Positions 24,971-33,660 of a stretch of DNA of 45,065 nt are shown here, piece by piece. The stretch spans positions 1 through 45,065 of the forward strand of contig JAJFTE010000067.1 in assembly GCA_021373175.1 (NCBI GenBank), in the 5' to 3' direction. The notes below the pieces were generated by a model. That model was not told the DNA's origin, did no database searches, and was given only the letters and a program-made list of their open reading frames with translations. The stretch's first letter is position 1, and every line of letters starts with the position of its first letter. The position numbers and the translations under genes are program-made. This DNA is from Actinomycetes bacterium. GTDB lineage: Bacteria > Actinomycetota > Coriobacteriia > Anaerosomatales > Anaerosomataceae.

Positions 24971-27217
24971 GTGCGCCGTAGCCCACACATCCGCGTCGCC
25001 GTCGCTCTGGCGACGCTTTTTCTCGCGATCGGACCGGTCGCGACCCCTGTCGCACAGGCCGATATCGCGCCAGCGGCGATTCCCGACTTCACGATCACCG
25101 GTGGTGGCAACGGCCACGGCATCGGCATGAGCCAGTATGGAGCCCAGGGGTACGCGCTTCACGGCTGGACGTACGACGCGATCATCAAGCACTACTACAA
25201 AGGCGTGACCATCGAACCGATGCTCCACGATGTGAAGCCGAGGGTGAACCTGAACGCGAGCGGCGCGGCACGATCAACGTGGACCGTGCGCGCCGTCGGT
25301 GCCGCGGGCGTGGTCTATTCAAGCGCCAACACAGCCGTCCACGTCGATCTTGTGAAGGACGCCTATTACACGCTGTCACACACGACAGCCGGCGTCGTTG
25401 TGAAGAAGACGGCAACCGAATCTACGGTTGCGACGTACTCGAGTGGCAATGTCATCGTCAACCCCGACGGCGACGCTCTCGTTGAGATCAAAGATGCATC
25501 CGGCCCGATGAGCTATCCGTACGTGCGCTGGCGCGGGTACCTGGAGTTCGATCCGGACGCCGGGACGGCCCTTTACGTCTACAACGTCGTTTCCTTCCAG
25601 GAGTACCTCTACGGCGTCGTTCCGCGAGAGAGTCCGGCGAGCTGGGATGCCGATGCGCTCAAGGCCCAGGCGGTAGCCGCGCGGTCGTACGCGAAGTACA
25701 AACTCGATCCCAATGATGACGGCGTGCGAGACGCGAGTCTCAGGTGCACCACAGCCGACCAGGTCTACGGGGGCGTCTCGAAGCTCGTGCAGGGTGTTGT
25801 CGACCCGCACGAAGACAGCAGGACGAACGCGGCCGTGGACGCCACGAAGAACCTCGTCGTTAAGTATCAGGGCAAGGTTGTCATGACGTACTTCTCCTCG
25901 GCGTCGGGCGGGCATACGGCGAACATCGAAGACTCCTGGGGCTATTCGGATCCTAAGACCTACTACACAGGCGTCGACGATCCTTACGAGGCTGATGCGG
26001 GCTCGCCGTACATGTCGTGGACGGTCAAGAAGTCGGGGCTGGAGATCGCCGCGGCACTCCGAGCATCTTCGACCGTGGCCAAGGAACTTTCGGACCACAG
26101 TCTCACTCCGATTCCCGGCGGCTCGACCATCTACGTCACCGGCGTGACCATCACGCGCGGCGTCTCCGGCTACCCGCGCTGGACATACTTCCACTTCAGC
26201 GACCCGGCGAAGACCACGTGCAAGCTTTCGGCATACACCGTGAAGTCGGCGCTCGGGCTCAAATCGCCCAACTTCGCGTTCAGCGGCTTCCCGATGAGCC
26301 GTATCCAGGGCGCTGACCGGTACGCCACCGCTGTTGCGATCTCACAGAAGGCGTTTGCCACGACGGCACCCGCGGTTGTCATCGCGAGTGGCGAGGCCTA
26401 TCCCGACGCACTCAGCGGCTCCGCGCTTGCCGGTGCCGAGAACGGCGCGCTCCTGCTGACGGCGAAATCATATCTGCCAGCGGTCGTCGAGACTGAACTC
26501 AAGCGCCTCAAGCCTGCTCGCATCTACATCCTTGGTGGCGAGCCGGCGGTTTCGGCTGCGGTCGAGGCACGCATCAAGACCGTCGTGCCCACGGTGGTTC
26601 CCGTCCGCATCGGCGGCGTCGACCGGTACGAGACGTCGCGCAAGGTCGCCGACGAGGTCTACGCGCTCGCGGCGCCGGCCAAGGCGATCGTGGCGAACGG
26701 CCTCGCGTGGCCGGATGCGGCGGCGGTCTCGGCGGTCGCGTACGCGAAGCACTACCCGATCCTGTTCTCGAAGCCGAGCGAGCTCGGCACGATGACCGCC
26801 GGGTATCTCTCGGCACACAAGCCGACGACGCTGGTGATCGGGGGCGAAACGGTCGTCTCTGCCGACGTTTACGGCGACATCGAGGCGATTACGGGTGCCC
26901 GTCGCCTTCAGGGCCCCAATCGCTACGCTACGGCCGCCGCGGTTGCGCGCTTCAGCCTCGAGGTTGCGGAAGGCTTCTCGGAAACTCAGGTCTACATCGC
27001 AGCCGGGCTCAACTATCCTGACGCGCTTGTCGGCGGCGTGCTTGCGGGCAAACAGCTGCACCCGATGCTGTTGACCGGTTTCGACACGTGCCCGCCTGAC
27101 ACCGCTGCCTTCCTGAAGGAGAAACAGCTCGCGATCGAATACATCTGGATTCTTGGCGGCGGCGGCGCGATCTCCAGTCCCGGGGCTGCCGCAATCGACG
27201 CCGTCATGATGAATTAG
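24971..27217 (+). CDS. Exported SpoIID/LytB-domain protein with CWB2 repeats
   Basis: A 748-residue secreted wall protein. A signal peptide covers residues about 1-30, ending TPVAQADIA. The SpoIID domain (about 40-420) starts with GGGNGHGIGMSQYGAQG and has the catalytic glutamate position at Glu220 in VVPRESPASWDADALKAQ. SpoIID-type enzymes are lytic transglycosylases acting on stem-peptide-free glycan. From about 440 to the end there are three cell-wall-binding repeat 2 modules, each with a RYxT/RYAT core (GADRYATAVAIS, GVDRYETSRKVA, GPNRYATAAAVA). These bind anionic wall polymer non-covalently. The GTG start has CGGAGG upstream. No spore genes are near, so a general wall-remodelling role is likelier than sporulation. 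Confidence 0.92.
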   Translation: MRRSPHIRVAVALATLFLAIGPVATPVAQADIAPAAIPDFTITGGGNGHGIGMSQYGAQGYALHGWTYDAIIKHYYKGVTIEPMLHDVKPRVNLNASGAARSTWTVRAVGAAGVVYSSANTAVHVDLVKDAYYTLSHTTAGVVVKKTATESTVATYSSGNVIVNPDGDALVEIKDASGPMSYPYVRWRGYLEFDPDAGTALYVYNVVSFQEYLYGVVPRESPASWDADALKAQAVAARSYAKYKLDPNDDGVRDASLRCTTADQVYGGVSKLVQGVVDPHEDSRTNAAVDATKNLVVKYQGKVVMTYFSSASGGHTANIEDSWGYSDPKTYYTGVDDPYEADAGSPYMSWTVKKSGLEIAAALRASSTVAKELSDHSLTPIPGGSTIYVTGVTITRGVSGYPRWTYFHFSDPAKTTCKLSAYTVKSALGLKSPNFAFSGFPMSRIQGADRYATAVAISQKAFATTAPAVVIASGEAYPDALSGSALAGAENGALLLTAKSYLPAVVETELKRLKPARIYILGGEPAVSAAVEARIKTVVPTVVPVRIGGVDRYETSRKVADEVYALAAPAKAIVANGLAWPDAAAVSAVAYAKHYPILFSKPSELGTMTAGYLSAHKPTTLVIGGETVVSADVYGDIEAITGARRLQGPNRYATAAAVARFSLEVAEGFSETQVYIAAGLNYPDALVGGVLAGKQLHPMLLTGFDTCPPDTAAFLKEKQLAIEYIWILGGGGAISSPGAAAIDAVMMN

Positions 27218-27237
27218 CTTCTCCGAGAGGAGCGCCC

Positions 27238-28053
27238 GTGGCTGTGTCGCTGGACGTGCCGGAAGCCGACATCGCGCGCGTCCGCCAGGCGTCGCCGCTT
27301 CGACCGCGTGTGGCGGTCGTGCTCGGCTCCGGGCTCTCGGGGCTTGCGGAGAGCGCCGAGGATGGCGTGGCGATACCCTACGCGGGACTCGACGGCTTCC
27401 CGAGAGTCGGCTCCGTCGTCGGACATGCTGGGCGTCTCGTTGTAGGGGCGCTCGGCGCAGTGCCCGTACTGCTCTTTCAAGGACGCGCTCACCAGTACCA
27501 GGGCGTGAGCGCTCATGATGCCGCGTACCCCGCTCGGCTTGCGGCTGGCCTTGGCTGTGAGGTCCTCGTCGTGACGAATGCGGCAGGCGCCGTGGTGCCC
27601 GGGCTTTCGGTCGGCGATCTCGTGCTCATCTCGGACCACATGAACCTCATGGGCACCAATCCGCTCACGGGGTGGCCCGGCCCCGAAGGTGGCTTCCCGT
27701 TCATTCCGATGCGCGACGCGTACGACCCCGCGCTTCGGGCGACCATGCTCGACGTCGCCAAAGGGCAGGGCGTCAAGCTCGCCGAGGGCGTCTACGCCGC
27801 GCTCCTCGGCCCCTCGTACGAGACGCCCGCGGAGGTCGCGATGCTTGCCCGGCTCGGTGCGGATGTCGTGGGGATGTCGACAGTGCCCGAGGTGATCGCT
27901 GCTCGGGCGCTCGGCCTGCGCGTTGTTGGCATGTCGCTCGTGACGAACGCGGCCGCCGGCGTAGGGTTGTCGCATACAGAAGTCCTCGAGGCGGGGGACC
28001 GTGCGGCCGCACAGCTTCAGCGTTTGGTGAGCGAATTCATCTCTCGTCTCTAG
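27238..28053 (+). CDS. punA: Purine nucleoside phosphorylase (trimeric, PNP/MTAP family)
   Basis: It phosphorolyses purine nucleosides to base and ribose-1-phosphate. The 271-residue protein shows VLGSGLSG (phosphate loop), GRAHQYQG, VVTNAAGAV, LLGPSYETPAE and GMSTVPEV. The Asn of SLVTNAAAG points to a guanosine/inosine-specific PNP rather than methylthioadenosine phosphorylase, which has Asp residues there. The GTG start has GAGAGG upstream and follows the wall gene by 20 bp. Neighbouring ahcY and mtnA make a nucleoside and SAM-recycling group. Confidence 0.92.
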   Translation: MAVSLDVPEADIARVRQASPLRPRVAVVLGSGLSGLAESAEDGVAIPYAGLDGFPRVGSVVGHAGRLVVGALGAVPVLLFQGRAHQYQGVSAHDAAYPARLAAGLGCEVLVVTNAAGAVVPGLSVGDLVLISDHMNLMGTNPLTGWPGPEGGFPFIPMRDAYDPALRATMLDVAKGQGVKLAEGVYAALLGPSYETPAEVAMLARLGADVVGMSTVPEVIAARALGLRVVGMSLVTNAAAGVGLSHTEVLEAGDRAAAQLQRLVSEFISRL

Positions 28054-28076
28054 CGGCGTTTCGCAGGTCGTCCTGC

Positions 28077-28082
28077 TATACT
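28077..28082 (+). promoter_or_regulatory. -10 element for ahcY
   Basis: TATACT about 66 bp before the ahcY start, with no clear -35 box. The roughly 60-nt leader has a good AAGGAGG site. I see no S-adenosylhomocysteine riboswitch pattern in it. Confidence 0.4.
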
Positions 28083-28148
28083 TTGTCGGTTCAGGCAGCC
28101 CGCAGGCTTACGTATCTTCAAGCTCGGAATCCCTAAGGAGGCACACCC

Positions 28149-29408
28149 GTGCAGCACGACGTCAAGGACCTTTCCCTCGCAGCCGCCGGTAAGGCGCGCA
28201 TCGAGTGGGCCGACAATGACATGCCCGTTCTCGCCAGCATTCGCGAGCGCTTCGAGGTCGATAAGCCTCTTGAAGGCATCCGTATCGGCGCGTGTCTGCA
28301 TGTCACCACCGAGACCGCCAACCTGATGCGCACGCTTAAGGCCGGCGGTGCCGAGGTGATGCTCTGCGCAAGCAACCCGCTTTCCACGCAGGACGACGTC
28401 GCCGCGGCGCTCGTTCAGGAGTATGGCATCGCCACCTTCGCCATCAAGGGCGAGGACACCGCCACCTACTACAAGCATATCGACACCGTGATCGCCGGTA
28501 AGCCGCAGATCACGATGGATGACGGTGCGGACGTCGTAGGTCGCGTCCACGCCGAGTTCCCCGAGGCGCTCGAGGGTATCCTCGGCGGTACCGAGGAGAC
28601 CACGACGGGCGTCATCCGCCTCGCGGCCATGGCCGACGACGGTGCGCTCAAGTACCCGATCATCGCCGTGAACGAGGCGAACACGAAGCACCTCTTCGAC
28701 AACCGCTACGGCACCGGTCAGTCCACGCTCGACGGCATCATTCGCGCCACCAACCGCCTCATAGCCGGCCGCACGATCGTCGTGTCCGGCTACGGCTGGT
28801 GCGGCCGCGGTATCGCGAGCCGCGCGGATGGTCTCGGCGGCAACATCATCGTGTGCGAAGTCGACCCGCTCAAGGCGCTCGAGGCCGTCATGGACGGCTA
28901 CCGCGTGATGCCGTCGGCTGAGGCCGCGGCGCTCGCCGACATCTGGGTGACGGTCACTGGCGACATCAGCGTCATCGACTCGCCCGCATTCGACGCGATG
29001 AAGGATGGCGCCATCATCTGCAACTCGGGCCACTTCAACGTGGAGATCAACATCCCGCGTCTGCGTGAGGTCGCCGTCTCGACCCGCGAGGTCCGTCCGC
29101 TCGTCGAGGAGTTCGTGCTCAAGGACGGTCGTAAGATCTACCTGCTTGCCGATGGTCGTCTCGTGAACCTCTCGGCGGCCGAAGGACACCCGGCCTCGGT
29201 CATGGACATGAGCTTCGCGAACCAGGCACTGTGCGCCGAGTTCGTCGCACAGAACTGCTCGGATATGGAAGCTGGCGTCTACGAGGTGCCGGTGGAGATC
29301 GACGAGGAGATCGCTGAGCTCAAGTTGGCGTCCATGGGTGTGAAGATCGACCAGCTGACCGAGCAGCAGGAGACATACCTGAACTCGTGGCAGGAAGGCA
29401 CTGTCTGA
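28149..29408 (+). CDS. ahcY: Adenosylhomocysteinase
   Basis: It hydrolyses S-adenosylhomocysteine to adenosine and homocysteine using a bound NAD, relieving inhibition of methyltransferases. The 419-residue length and lack of the roughly 40-residue insert mark the short bacterial/archaeal form. Motifs seen are [31 protein letters not shown], the NAD loop [12 protein letters not shown] and [10 protein letters not shown]. The GTG start follows AAGGAGGCACACCC. Adenosine released here could be handled after deamination by the PNP upstream. It is followed by a 64-bp gap with a hairpin. Confidence 0.95.
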   Translation: MQHDVKDLSLAAAGKARIEWADNDMPVLASIRERFEVDKPLEGIRIGACLHVTTETANLMRTLKAGGAEVMLCASNPLSTQDDVAAALVQEYGIATFAIKGEDTATYYKHIDTVIAGKPQITMDDGADVVGRVHAEFPEALEGILGGTEETTTGVIRLAAMADDGALKYPIIAVNEANTKHLFDNRYGTGQSTLDGIIRATNRLIAGRTIVVSGYGWCGRGIASRADGLGGNIIVCEVDPLKALEAVMDGYRVMPSAEAAALADIWVTVTGDISVIDSPAFDAMKDGAIICNSGHFNVEINIPRLREVAVSTREVRPLVEEFVLKDGRKIYLLADGRLVNLSAAEGHPASVMDMSFANQALCAEFVAQNCSDMEAGVYEVPVEIDEEIAELKLASMGVKIDQLTEQQETYLNSWQEGTV

Positions 29409-29424
29409 ACGCGATCTGGCCGCT

Positions 29425-29452
29425 ACGGGCCGACGGGCGACCGCCGGCCCGT
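29425..29452 (+). terminator. Hairpin between ahcY and mtnA, possible weak terminator
   Basis: ACGGGCC (29425-29431) pairs with GGCCCGT (29446-29452) over a 14-base loop. No T-run follows, so it may be a processing or partial termination site. Confidence 0.35.
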
Positions 29453-29472
29453 GTTCGTATCGGGAGTGATGC

Positions 29473-30699
29473 ATGGCGATCGACGATATCCCCCGCACGA
29501 TCTGGTGGGAGGACGGCAAGGTCGTTCTCGTCGACCAGTCGCGGTTGCCGCTCGTGGGTGACCTGCTTGTGTGCAACACCTACGAAGGCGTCTGTCACGC
29601 GATCCGAGGCATGGCCGTTCGCGGCGCCCCCGCGCTTGGTGTGGCCGCCGCGCTTGGCGTCGCGCTGTGGGCGACGACCGCGGGCGAGGAGATCGACGAC
29701 GTAGACGCGTTCCTCGGCGAGCTTGACCGCGTGGCCGATGAGATCGCCGGGACGCGCCCCACAGCCGTGAACCTGGCGTGGGGTGCCACGCGCATGAAGC
29801 GCTTCGCCCGCGACAACGCCGGCGTCAGTGTGCCCGAGTTGCGCGAGCTCATCGTGGCCGAGGCGCTCGCTATCCGCGCCGAGGACGAGGAGCGCAATCG
29901 CGCCATCGGCGCGAACGGCGCGGCGCTGCTCGAAGGCGGGTCGCGCGTGCTCACGCACTGCAACGCCGGCTCGCTTGCGACGGCATACTTCGGGACTGCG
30001 CTCGGCGTGATCTTCTCGGCACACGAGCAGGGCAAGATCGAAGGCGTGTGGGTGGACGAGACGCGCCCGCTGCTGCAGGGCGCCCGTCTCACGGCCTGGG
30101 AACTCAAGCTCGCGGGCGTGCCGTTCAAGCTGATCACCGACAGCACTGCGGCGAGCATCATGCGTGCCGGACTGGTGGACGCGGTCATCGTAGGCGCGGA
30201 CCGGATCGCGGGCAATGGCGACGTCGCTAACAAGATCGGGACGTACGGCCTCGCTGTGCTCTGCGAGGAACACGGGATCCCGTTCTACGTGGCGGCTCCG
30301 ACCTCGACGGTCGATCTCACGCTCGCGAGCGGGGACGACATCGTTATCGAGCAGCGCGACGAGCGCGAGGTCACGGGCGTGACTGTCTCGGGAGTCATCT
30401 CACCGGATTCGCCGTCTTCCACGCGTGCATTCGACCTGCTCACCGATGGCGGGCCGTACGAGGTTCCGATCGCCAAGGGCCATCAGATGGTCATCGACCG
30501 CAAGGGCGGGGCGTATCGCTTCGACGGCTGGTTCCGGATCGCGCCTCCGGGCGTGGAGGTCTACAACCCGGCATTCGATGTGACGCCGGCGGCGTACGTC
30601 TCGGCGATCATCACCGAGTGCGGCGTCGTGCGGGCTCCGTTCGGCGAGTCGCTTGCGCTCAACTGCCAGGGTTCTGGCGCCATCCACGAGCTGGGGTAG
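29473..30699 (+). CDS. mtnA: S-methyl-5-thioribose-1-phosphate isomerase
   Basis: It converts methylthioribose-1-phosphate to methylthioribulose-1-phosphate in methionine salvage. The 408-residue protein has IRGMAVRGAPALG, the catalytic Cys163 in THCNAGSLATAYFG and Asp243 in GADRIAGNGDVANKIGTY. The C-terminal NPAFDVTPA is typical. The family norm is about 345-360 residues. The extra length lies mainly between about residues 300 and 355, inserted between EVTG and RIAPPGVEVYNPAF. Other mtn genes are not in the window, so the protein may serve a partial salvage route or a related isomerisation. The start has GGGAGTG about 5 bp upstream. Confidence 0.88.
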   Translation: MAIDDIPRTIWWEDGKVVLVDQSRLPLVGDLLVCNTYEGVCHAIRGMAVRGAPALGVAAALGVALWATTAGEEIDDVDAFLGELDRVADEIAGTRPTAVNLAWGATRMKRFARDNAGVSVPELRELIVAEALAIRAEDEERNRAIGANGAALLEGGSRVLTHCNAGSLATAYFGTALGVIFSAHEQGKIEGVWVDETRPLLQGARLTAWELKLAGVPFKLITDSTAASIMRAGLVDAVIVGADRIAGNGDVANKIGTYGLAVLCEEHGIPFYVAAPTSTVDLTLASGDDIVIEQRDEREVTGVTVSGVISPDSPSSTRAFDLLTDGGPYEVPIAKGHQMVIDRKGGAYRFDGWFRIAPPGVEVYNPAFDVTPAAYVSAIITECGVVRAPFGESLALNCQGSGAIHELG

Positions 30700-30708
30700 G
30701 CGAGGGCG

Positions 30709-31617
30709 GTGTCGGTGGCGACACTCGCGCCGGTCATACTCGGCGTGCTGGGGTACGTGGGGCTGGGTATCGTGCTGCGGGTGACCGGCCTCCTTTCGGC
30801 CGAGGACTCCAAGCCGCTCAACACCCTGCTGATCTATGCGGCGCTGCCCGCGCTCGTGTTCAGTACTGTGCAGCCTGCCCGCGCAACCGCCCAGCTGGCA
30901 ATCGTGCCGGTGCTGGCGTGGGTGATCGCGCTTGCGGGTGTTGCGATCGCATGGGTGCTCACGCGCGCTTTTCGGCTTGAAGGGCCGACGGCGGGCGCCT
31001 TCATCCTTGTGGCGGCGTTTGGGAACACCGCGTACATCGGATACCCGGTGGCCTCGGCGCTGCTTGGGGATGCGGGTCTCGTGCGCGCCATCTTCTACGA
31101 CATCTTCGGGAACACCGCCGCGATCATAACGATCGGCGCGCTCATCGCCGGTCACTACGGTGAGCGCGACGTGAAGGTGAACCCGCTTCGCGAGCTCGTC
31201 ACGTTCCCGCCCTTTATCGCTCTCGTGCTTGCTCTTGCGCTTCGTTCGGTCGCGGTTCCGGCGCTGGTAAGCGGCTGGTTGGGTGCGCTCGGTAAACTGG
31301 TGGTACCGATGATCATGGTAAGCGTTGGACTGTCGCTGAAGCCCAGAGCGGTGCGGGCTCATCTCGGCAAGCTCGGCGTGATCGCCAGCGTGAAGCTGCT
31401 GGTGATGCCGCTTGTCGCGCTCGGGATCGGAACGCTTCTGGTGCATGACCCGGCGTCGCTGCGCATCCTCGTCCTGGAGGCGGGTGTGCCCTCGATGATG
31501 CTCACCGTTACGATCGGCATGAAGTATCAGCTCGATGTGGACCTGATCGCCTCGGCGATCCTTGTGACGGTACTAGGGGCAGTGCTCACGATCCCGCTCA
31601 TGCAGCTGCTCGTGTAA
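30709..31617 (+). CDS. AEC family transporter (auxin efflux carrier-like)
   Basis: A 302-residue integral membrane protein with about 10 helices in two five-helix halves. AEC carriers export or import small organic anions. Family features are the broken-helix segment FGNTAYIGYPVASALLG in the first half and VPSMMLTVTIGMKYQLD in the second. It starts with GTG nine bases after mtnA, so the two are probably co-transcribed. GTG at 30715 is an alternative start. The substrate cannot be read from sequence. A link to the nearby salvage genes is only positional. Confidence 0.88.
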   Translation: MSVATLAPVILGVLGYVGLGIVLRVTGLLSAEDSKPLNTLLIYAALPALVFSTVQPARATAQLAIVPVLAWVIALAGVAIAWVLTRAFRLEGPTAGAFILVAAFGNTAYIGYPVASALLGDAGLVRAIFYDIFGNTAAIITIGALIAGHYGERDVKVNPLRELVTFPPFIALVLALALRSVAVPALVSGWLGALGKLVVPMIMVSVGLSLKPRAVRAHLGKLGVIASVKLLVMPLVALGIGTLLVHDPASLRILVLEAGVPSMMLTVTIGMKYQLDVDLIASAILVTVLGAVLTIPLMQLLV

Positions 31618-31634
31618 GCGCCCCGGAAGGGGCG

Positions 31635-32312
31635 ATGTTGGGCGTATTGCACGCATTCGCCGAGATCGTGTCGCCGGTGTGCTGCGCGGGGTGCGGGCTG
31701 CCTGGGAGCGCGCTCTGTGCGAGGTGCCGAGCGGGCGCGCGTCTCATCACTCAGGGTGACGCGTGTCCTCGTTGCGGCGCGGCCGTCGAAGCAAGCACGT
31801 GCACCGAGTGTGGCGGGCGCGACTTCGCATTCAGCGCAGCGGCCTGCGCCGGGCGCCTGGAGCCGCCGCTTTCCCGGGCTATCACGCTGTACAAGGACGC
31901 CGCCGAGCGTCGGTACGCCTCACTGCTCGGCTCGCTTCTGCTTGACGCATGCGAACGCTGGCGCGGCTGGCCGGATGCGGTGTGCGCGATCCCGCCAACG
32001 CGTGCGGCGCGCGTGCGGCGCGGGTTCGACCACACGGAGGCGCTGGCGCATGCGGTTGCGGCTGGCCTGAAGGTGCCGTCGGCGGGGCTTCTCGATGCCG
32101 CACGGCGGCCTGATCAGCGGCGGCTGGGCCGTGACGCACGGTTCGCCAACATGGCCGAGGCGTTCACGGTGCGTCGCGATGCGCAGGTGCCGGGCCACGT
32201 GCTCGTCGTCGACGACGTCCTGACGACGGGAGCGACCTTCGATGGCGCTGCGCGTGCGCTGCTGGCCGCCGGCGCTATCGAGGTGAGAGTCGCCGCTGTC
32301 GCCCGCGCGTGA
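31635..32312 (+). CDS. comFC: ComFC-like phosphoribosyltransferase-domain protein
   Basis: A 225-residue ComFC/GntX-type protein, associated with natural DNA uptake in competent bacteria. The N-terminus has a cysteine cluster of paired motifs (CCAGCG, CARC, CPRCG, CTECGG), likely a zinc-binding double finger. The C-terminal half is a type I phosphoribosyltransferase fold with the PRPP motif VLVVDDVLTTGATF at about residues 188-201. It follows the AEC gene by 17 bp. Its downstream neighbour is the structured RNA called below. In other bacteria comFC is a known neighbour of raiA-motif RNA and raiA (hpf), and hpf lies about 4.4 kb downstream here. Confidence 0.88.
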   Translation: MLGVLHAFAEIVSPVCCAGCGLPGSALCARCRAGARLITQGDACPRCGAAVEASTCTECGGRDFAFSAAACAGRLEPPLSRAITLYKDAAERRYASLLGSLLLDACERWRGWPDAVCAIPPTRAARVRRGFDHTEALAHAVAAGLKVPSAGLLDAARRPDQRRLGRDARFANMAEAFTVRRDAQVPGHVLVVDDVLTTGATFDGAARALLAAGAIEVRVAAVARA

Positions 32313-32338
32313 GCACAGAAGCGCTCGCCGTTTCCTGG

Positions 32339-32344
32339 TACACT
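32339..32344 (+). promoter_or_regulatory. Possible -10 element for the structured RNA
   Basis: TACACT predicts transcription from about 32351, 8 nt before the closing stem of the RNA. A second option is TATGCT at 32348-32353. Neither has a good -35 box. Confidence 0.35.
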
Positions 32345-32358
32345 CTCTATGCTTCCAT

Positions 32359-32577
32359 CCGGGTCTGTGGTTGCGGACGCGCAAGCGTCTCAGTCCAAGG
32401 CAGATGCGGCCGAAAGGACCCACGTAAGCCGGCGGTTCGCCGTCGCGCGAGCATGGCGCATCTTAGGGGTAAGTCGTACCGTCCGGTCCAACCATCCGGG
32501 TTGGCGGGCGAGAGGGCCGGTAGTGAGATAGCATCAAGCGGAAGCCCCGGTACGCGAGTGTGGGGCCAAAGACCAGG
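32359..32577 (+). ncRNA. Structured RNA, candidate raiA-motif ncRNA
   Basis: The 311-bp gap after comFC (32313-32623) has no credible gene but a closed fold. The ends pair: 32359-32370 with 32566-32577, 10 of 12 positions. Inside are GACGC-GCAA-GCGTC (32376-32389), CGGCG-GTT-CGCCG (32430-32442) and CCAACC-ATCCG-GGTTGG (32488-32504), enclosed by CCGGT with GCCGG (32483-32487 and 32516-32520). GCCCC/GGGGC (32544-32566) follows. The size of about 219 nt and the place between comFC and hpf match the raiA motif known from Firmicutes and Actinobacteria. I could not check its consensus. If it is not raiA, it is a structured leader of the binding-protein gene at 32624. Confidence 0.55.
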
Positions 32578-32623
32578 TCAGCCGGATGGAAGCGCCGACT
32601 GCTCGTGAGTACAGGAGGGACCG

Positions 32624-33472
32624 ATGACCCGTTCCGTGCGCGTGGTTGCGCTGATCCTCTCGGCGATGCTGGTGGTTTCGATCGCCGGTTGTGGTGGCGC
32701 CAAGAAGCAGACGGCTCTCAAGCCGACGATTGCGCCGCCTGTCATCGCCAAGGCGGGCGTGCTCCGGGCCGGGGTCGATCTTTCGTATCCTCCGTTCGCT
32801 GGCGAGGACAAGGGCCAAAAGGTCGGCATCGACATCGACGTTGCTGCCGCCCTCGCCGAGCGCCTCGGACTTACGGTCGAGATCGTCGACGTGAAGCCGG
32901 CCGACGCAGGGGCAGCGCTCGATAGAAAGCAAGTCGACGTCGCGCTCGGAGGCATGTCGATCACCGACGCCGTTCTCGCCGGGGTCACGCCCGCGGGCTC
33001 GTACATATCGGATGGTGTCGGCTACTTCTCCGTTGTAGCGAGCGGGGCGGCCCTTCCCGACGTAACACCGGCTTCTCTCGGCGGGATGAAGGTTGGATGC
33101 CAGAAGGAGTCGGCGGCTTTCTGGAAGCTTGAGTCGGACTACGGCCAGGGTTTTGCGACCGGCTACGACTCGCTGCGGGAGGCGTTCGATGCGCTCAAGG
33201 CCGGGGATGTGGACGTGGTCGTCGGTGATGCGATCGTGGGGGCGTACATATCGCGCGATTATCCGGACGTCCGATTTGTCGGACAGCATGGCGAAGCGAC
33301 TGCGCTTGGCGTCGTGGTGGCTCCCGACAGTGCGGAGCTTGAAACCGCAGTTCGGACGGCGCTTGATGCGCTGTCTTCCGAGGGCGTGCTTGATGCGATT
33401 CGTACCAAATGGGTCGGCGCTTTGCCCTCTCTCGACACTTCGACGTCTGCGGAGCCAACGACCACTCCATAG
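32624..33472 (+). CDS. Amino-acid ABC transporter substrate-binding lipoprotein
   Basis: A 282-residue family 3 solute-binding protein anchored outside the membrane. The lipobox SIAGC puts the lipidated cysteine at residue 23. GVLRAGVDLSYPPFAG and VGIDIDVAAALAERLGL are the family motifs of lobe 1, and DALKAGDVDVVVGDAIVGAYI belongs to lobe 2. A Ser/Thr/Pro-rich tail ends the protein. The ATG has ACAGGAGGGACCG upstream. It precedes a second binding protein and a permease/ATPase pair, so two receptors may share one channel. Its lobe-1 ligand positions differ from the second protein (SITDAV here, TIKPDR there), which suggests a different amino acid. Confidence 0.88.
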   Translation: MTRSVRVVALILSAMLVVSIAGCGGAKKQTALKPTIAPPVIAKAGVLRAGVDLSYPPFAGEDKGQKVGIDIDVAAALAERLGLTVEIVDVKPADAGAALDRKQVDVALGGMSITDAVLAGVTPAGSYISDGVGYFSVVASGAALPDVTPASLGGMKVGCQKESAAFWKLESDYGQGFATGYDSLREAFDALKAGDVDVVVGDAIVGAYISRDYPDVRFVGQHGEATALGVVVAPDSAELETAVRTALDALSSEGVLDAIRTKWVGALPSLDTSTSAEPTTTP

Positions 33473-33500
33473 CCGAGAGTGAACGGACGTCAACTTGTGT

Positions 33501-33529
33501 GGAGAGCCGACATTCCGTGTCGGCCCTCC
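33501..33529 (+). terminator. Hairpin after the first binding-protein gene
   Basis: GGAG-A-GCCGACA (33501-33512) pairs with TGTCGGC-C-CTCC (33518-33529) over a TTCCG loop, with one A-C mismatch. No T-run follows. It separates the first binding-protein gene from the promoter of the second. Confidence 0.5.
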
Positions 33530-33569
33530 TGCATATCGGCCAACCGGCGCTGCATACATCGAGGGACCT

Positions 33570-33598
33570 CTGGCATTCTATGCGACGTGCGCTATAGT
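33570..33598 (+). promoter_or_regulatory. Candidate promoter for the second binding-protein operon
   Basis: CTGGCA (33570-33575), a 17-bp spacer and TATAGT (33593-33598). The leader is about 56 nt and contains two purine-rich sites, the second being AAGGAGG just before the ATG at 33661. Confidence 0.5.
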
Positions 33599-33660
33599 TA
33601 TGCATTGTGATGCAGAGGAGGGCACGCACTGTGTCCGTCGCGTTCATCGAAGGAGGATTC

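Noticed and set aside
28083-28148. S-adenosylhomocysteine riboswitch before ahcY
   Set aside because: The leader is only about 60 nt and lacks the core pattern of that class.
32309-32608. 99-codon ORF in the gap after comFC
   Set aside because: It has no ribosome-binding site, an implausible protein composition, and overlaps a well-paired RNA structure.
32351-32612. Known riboswitch classes (lysine, c-di-GMP-I, T-box, SAM, cobalamin) or SRP RNA
   Set aside because: I compared remembered core motifs. A GAAA-capped stem and an AAGCC string recall c-di-GMP-I, but the required ordered cores are absent, and no T-box, SAM or SRP core was found.
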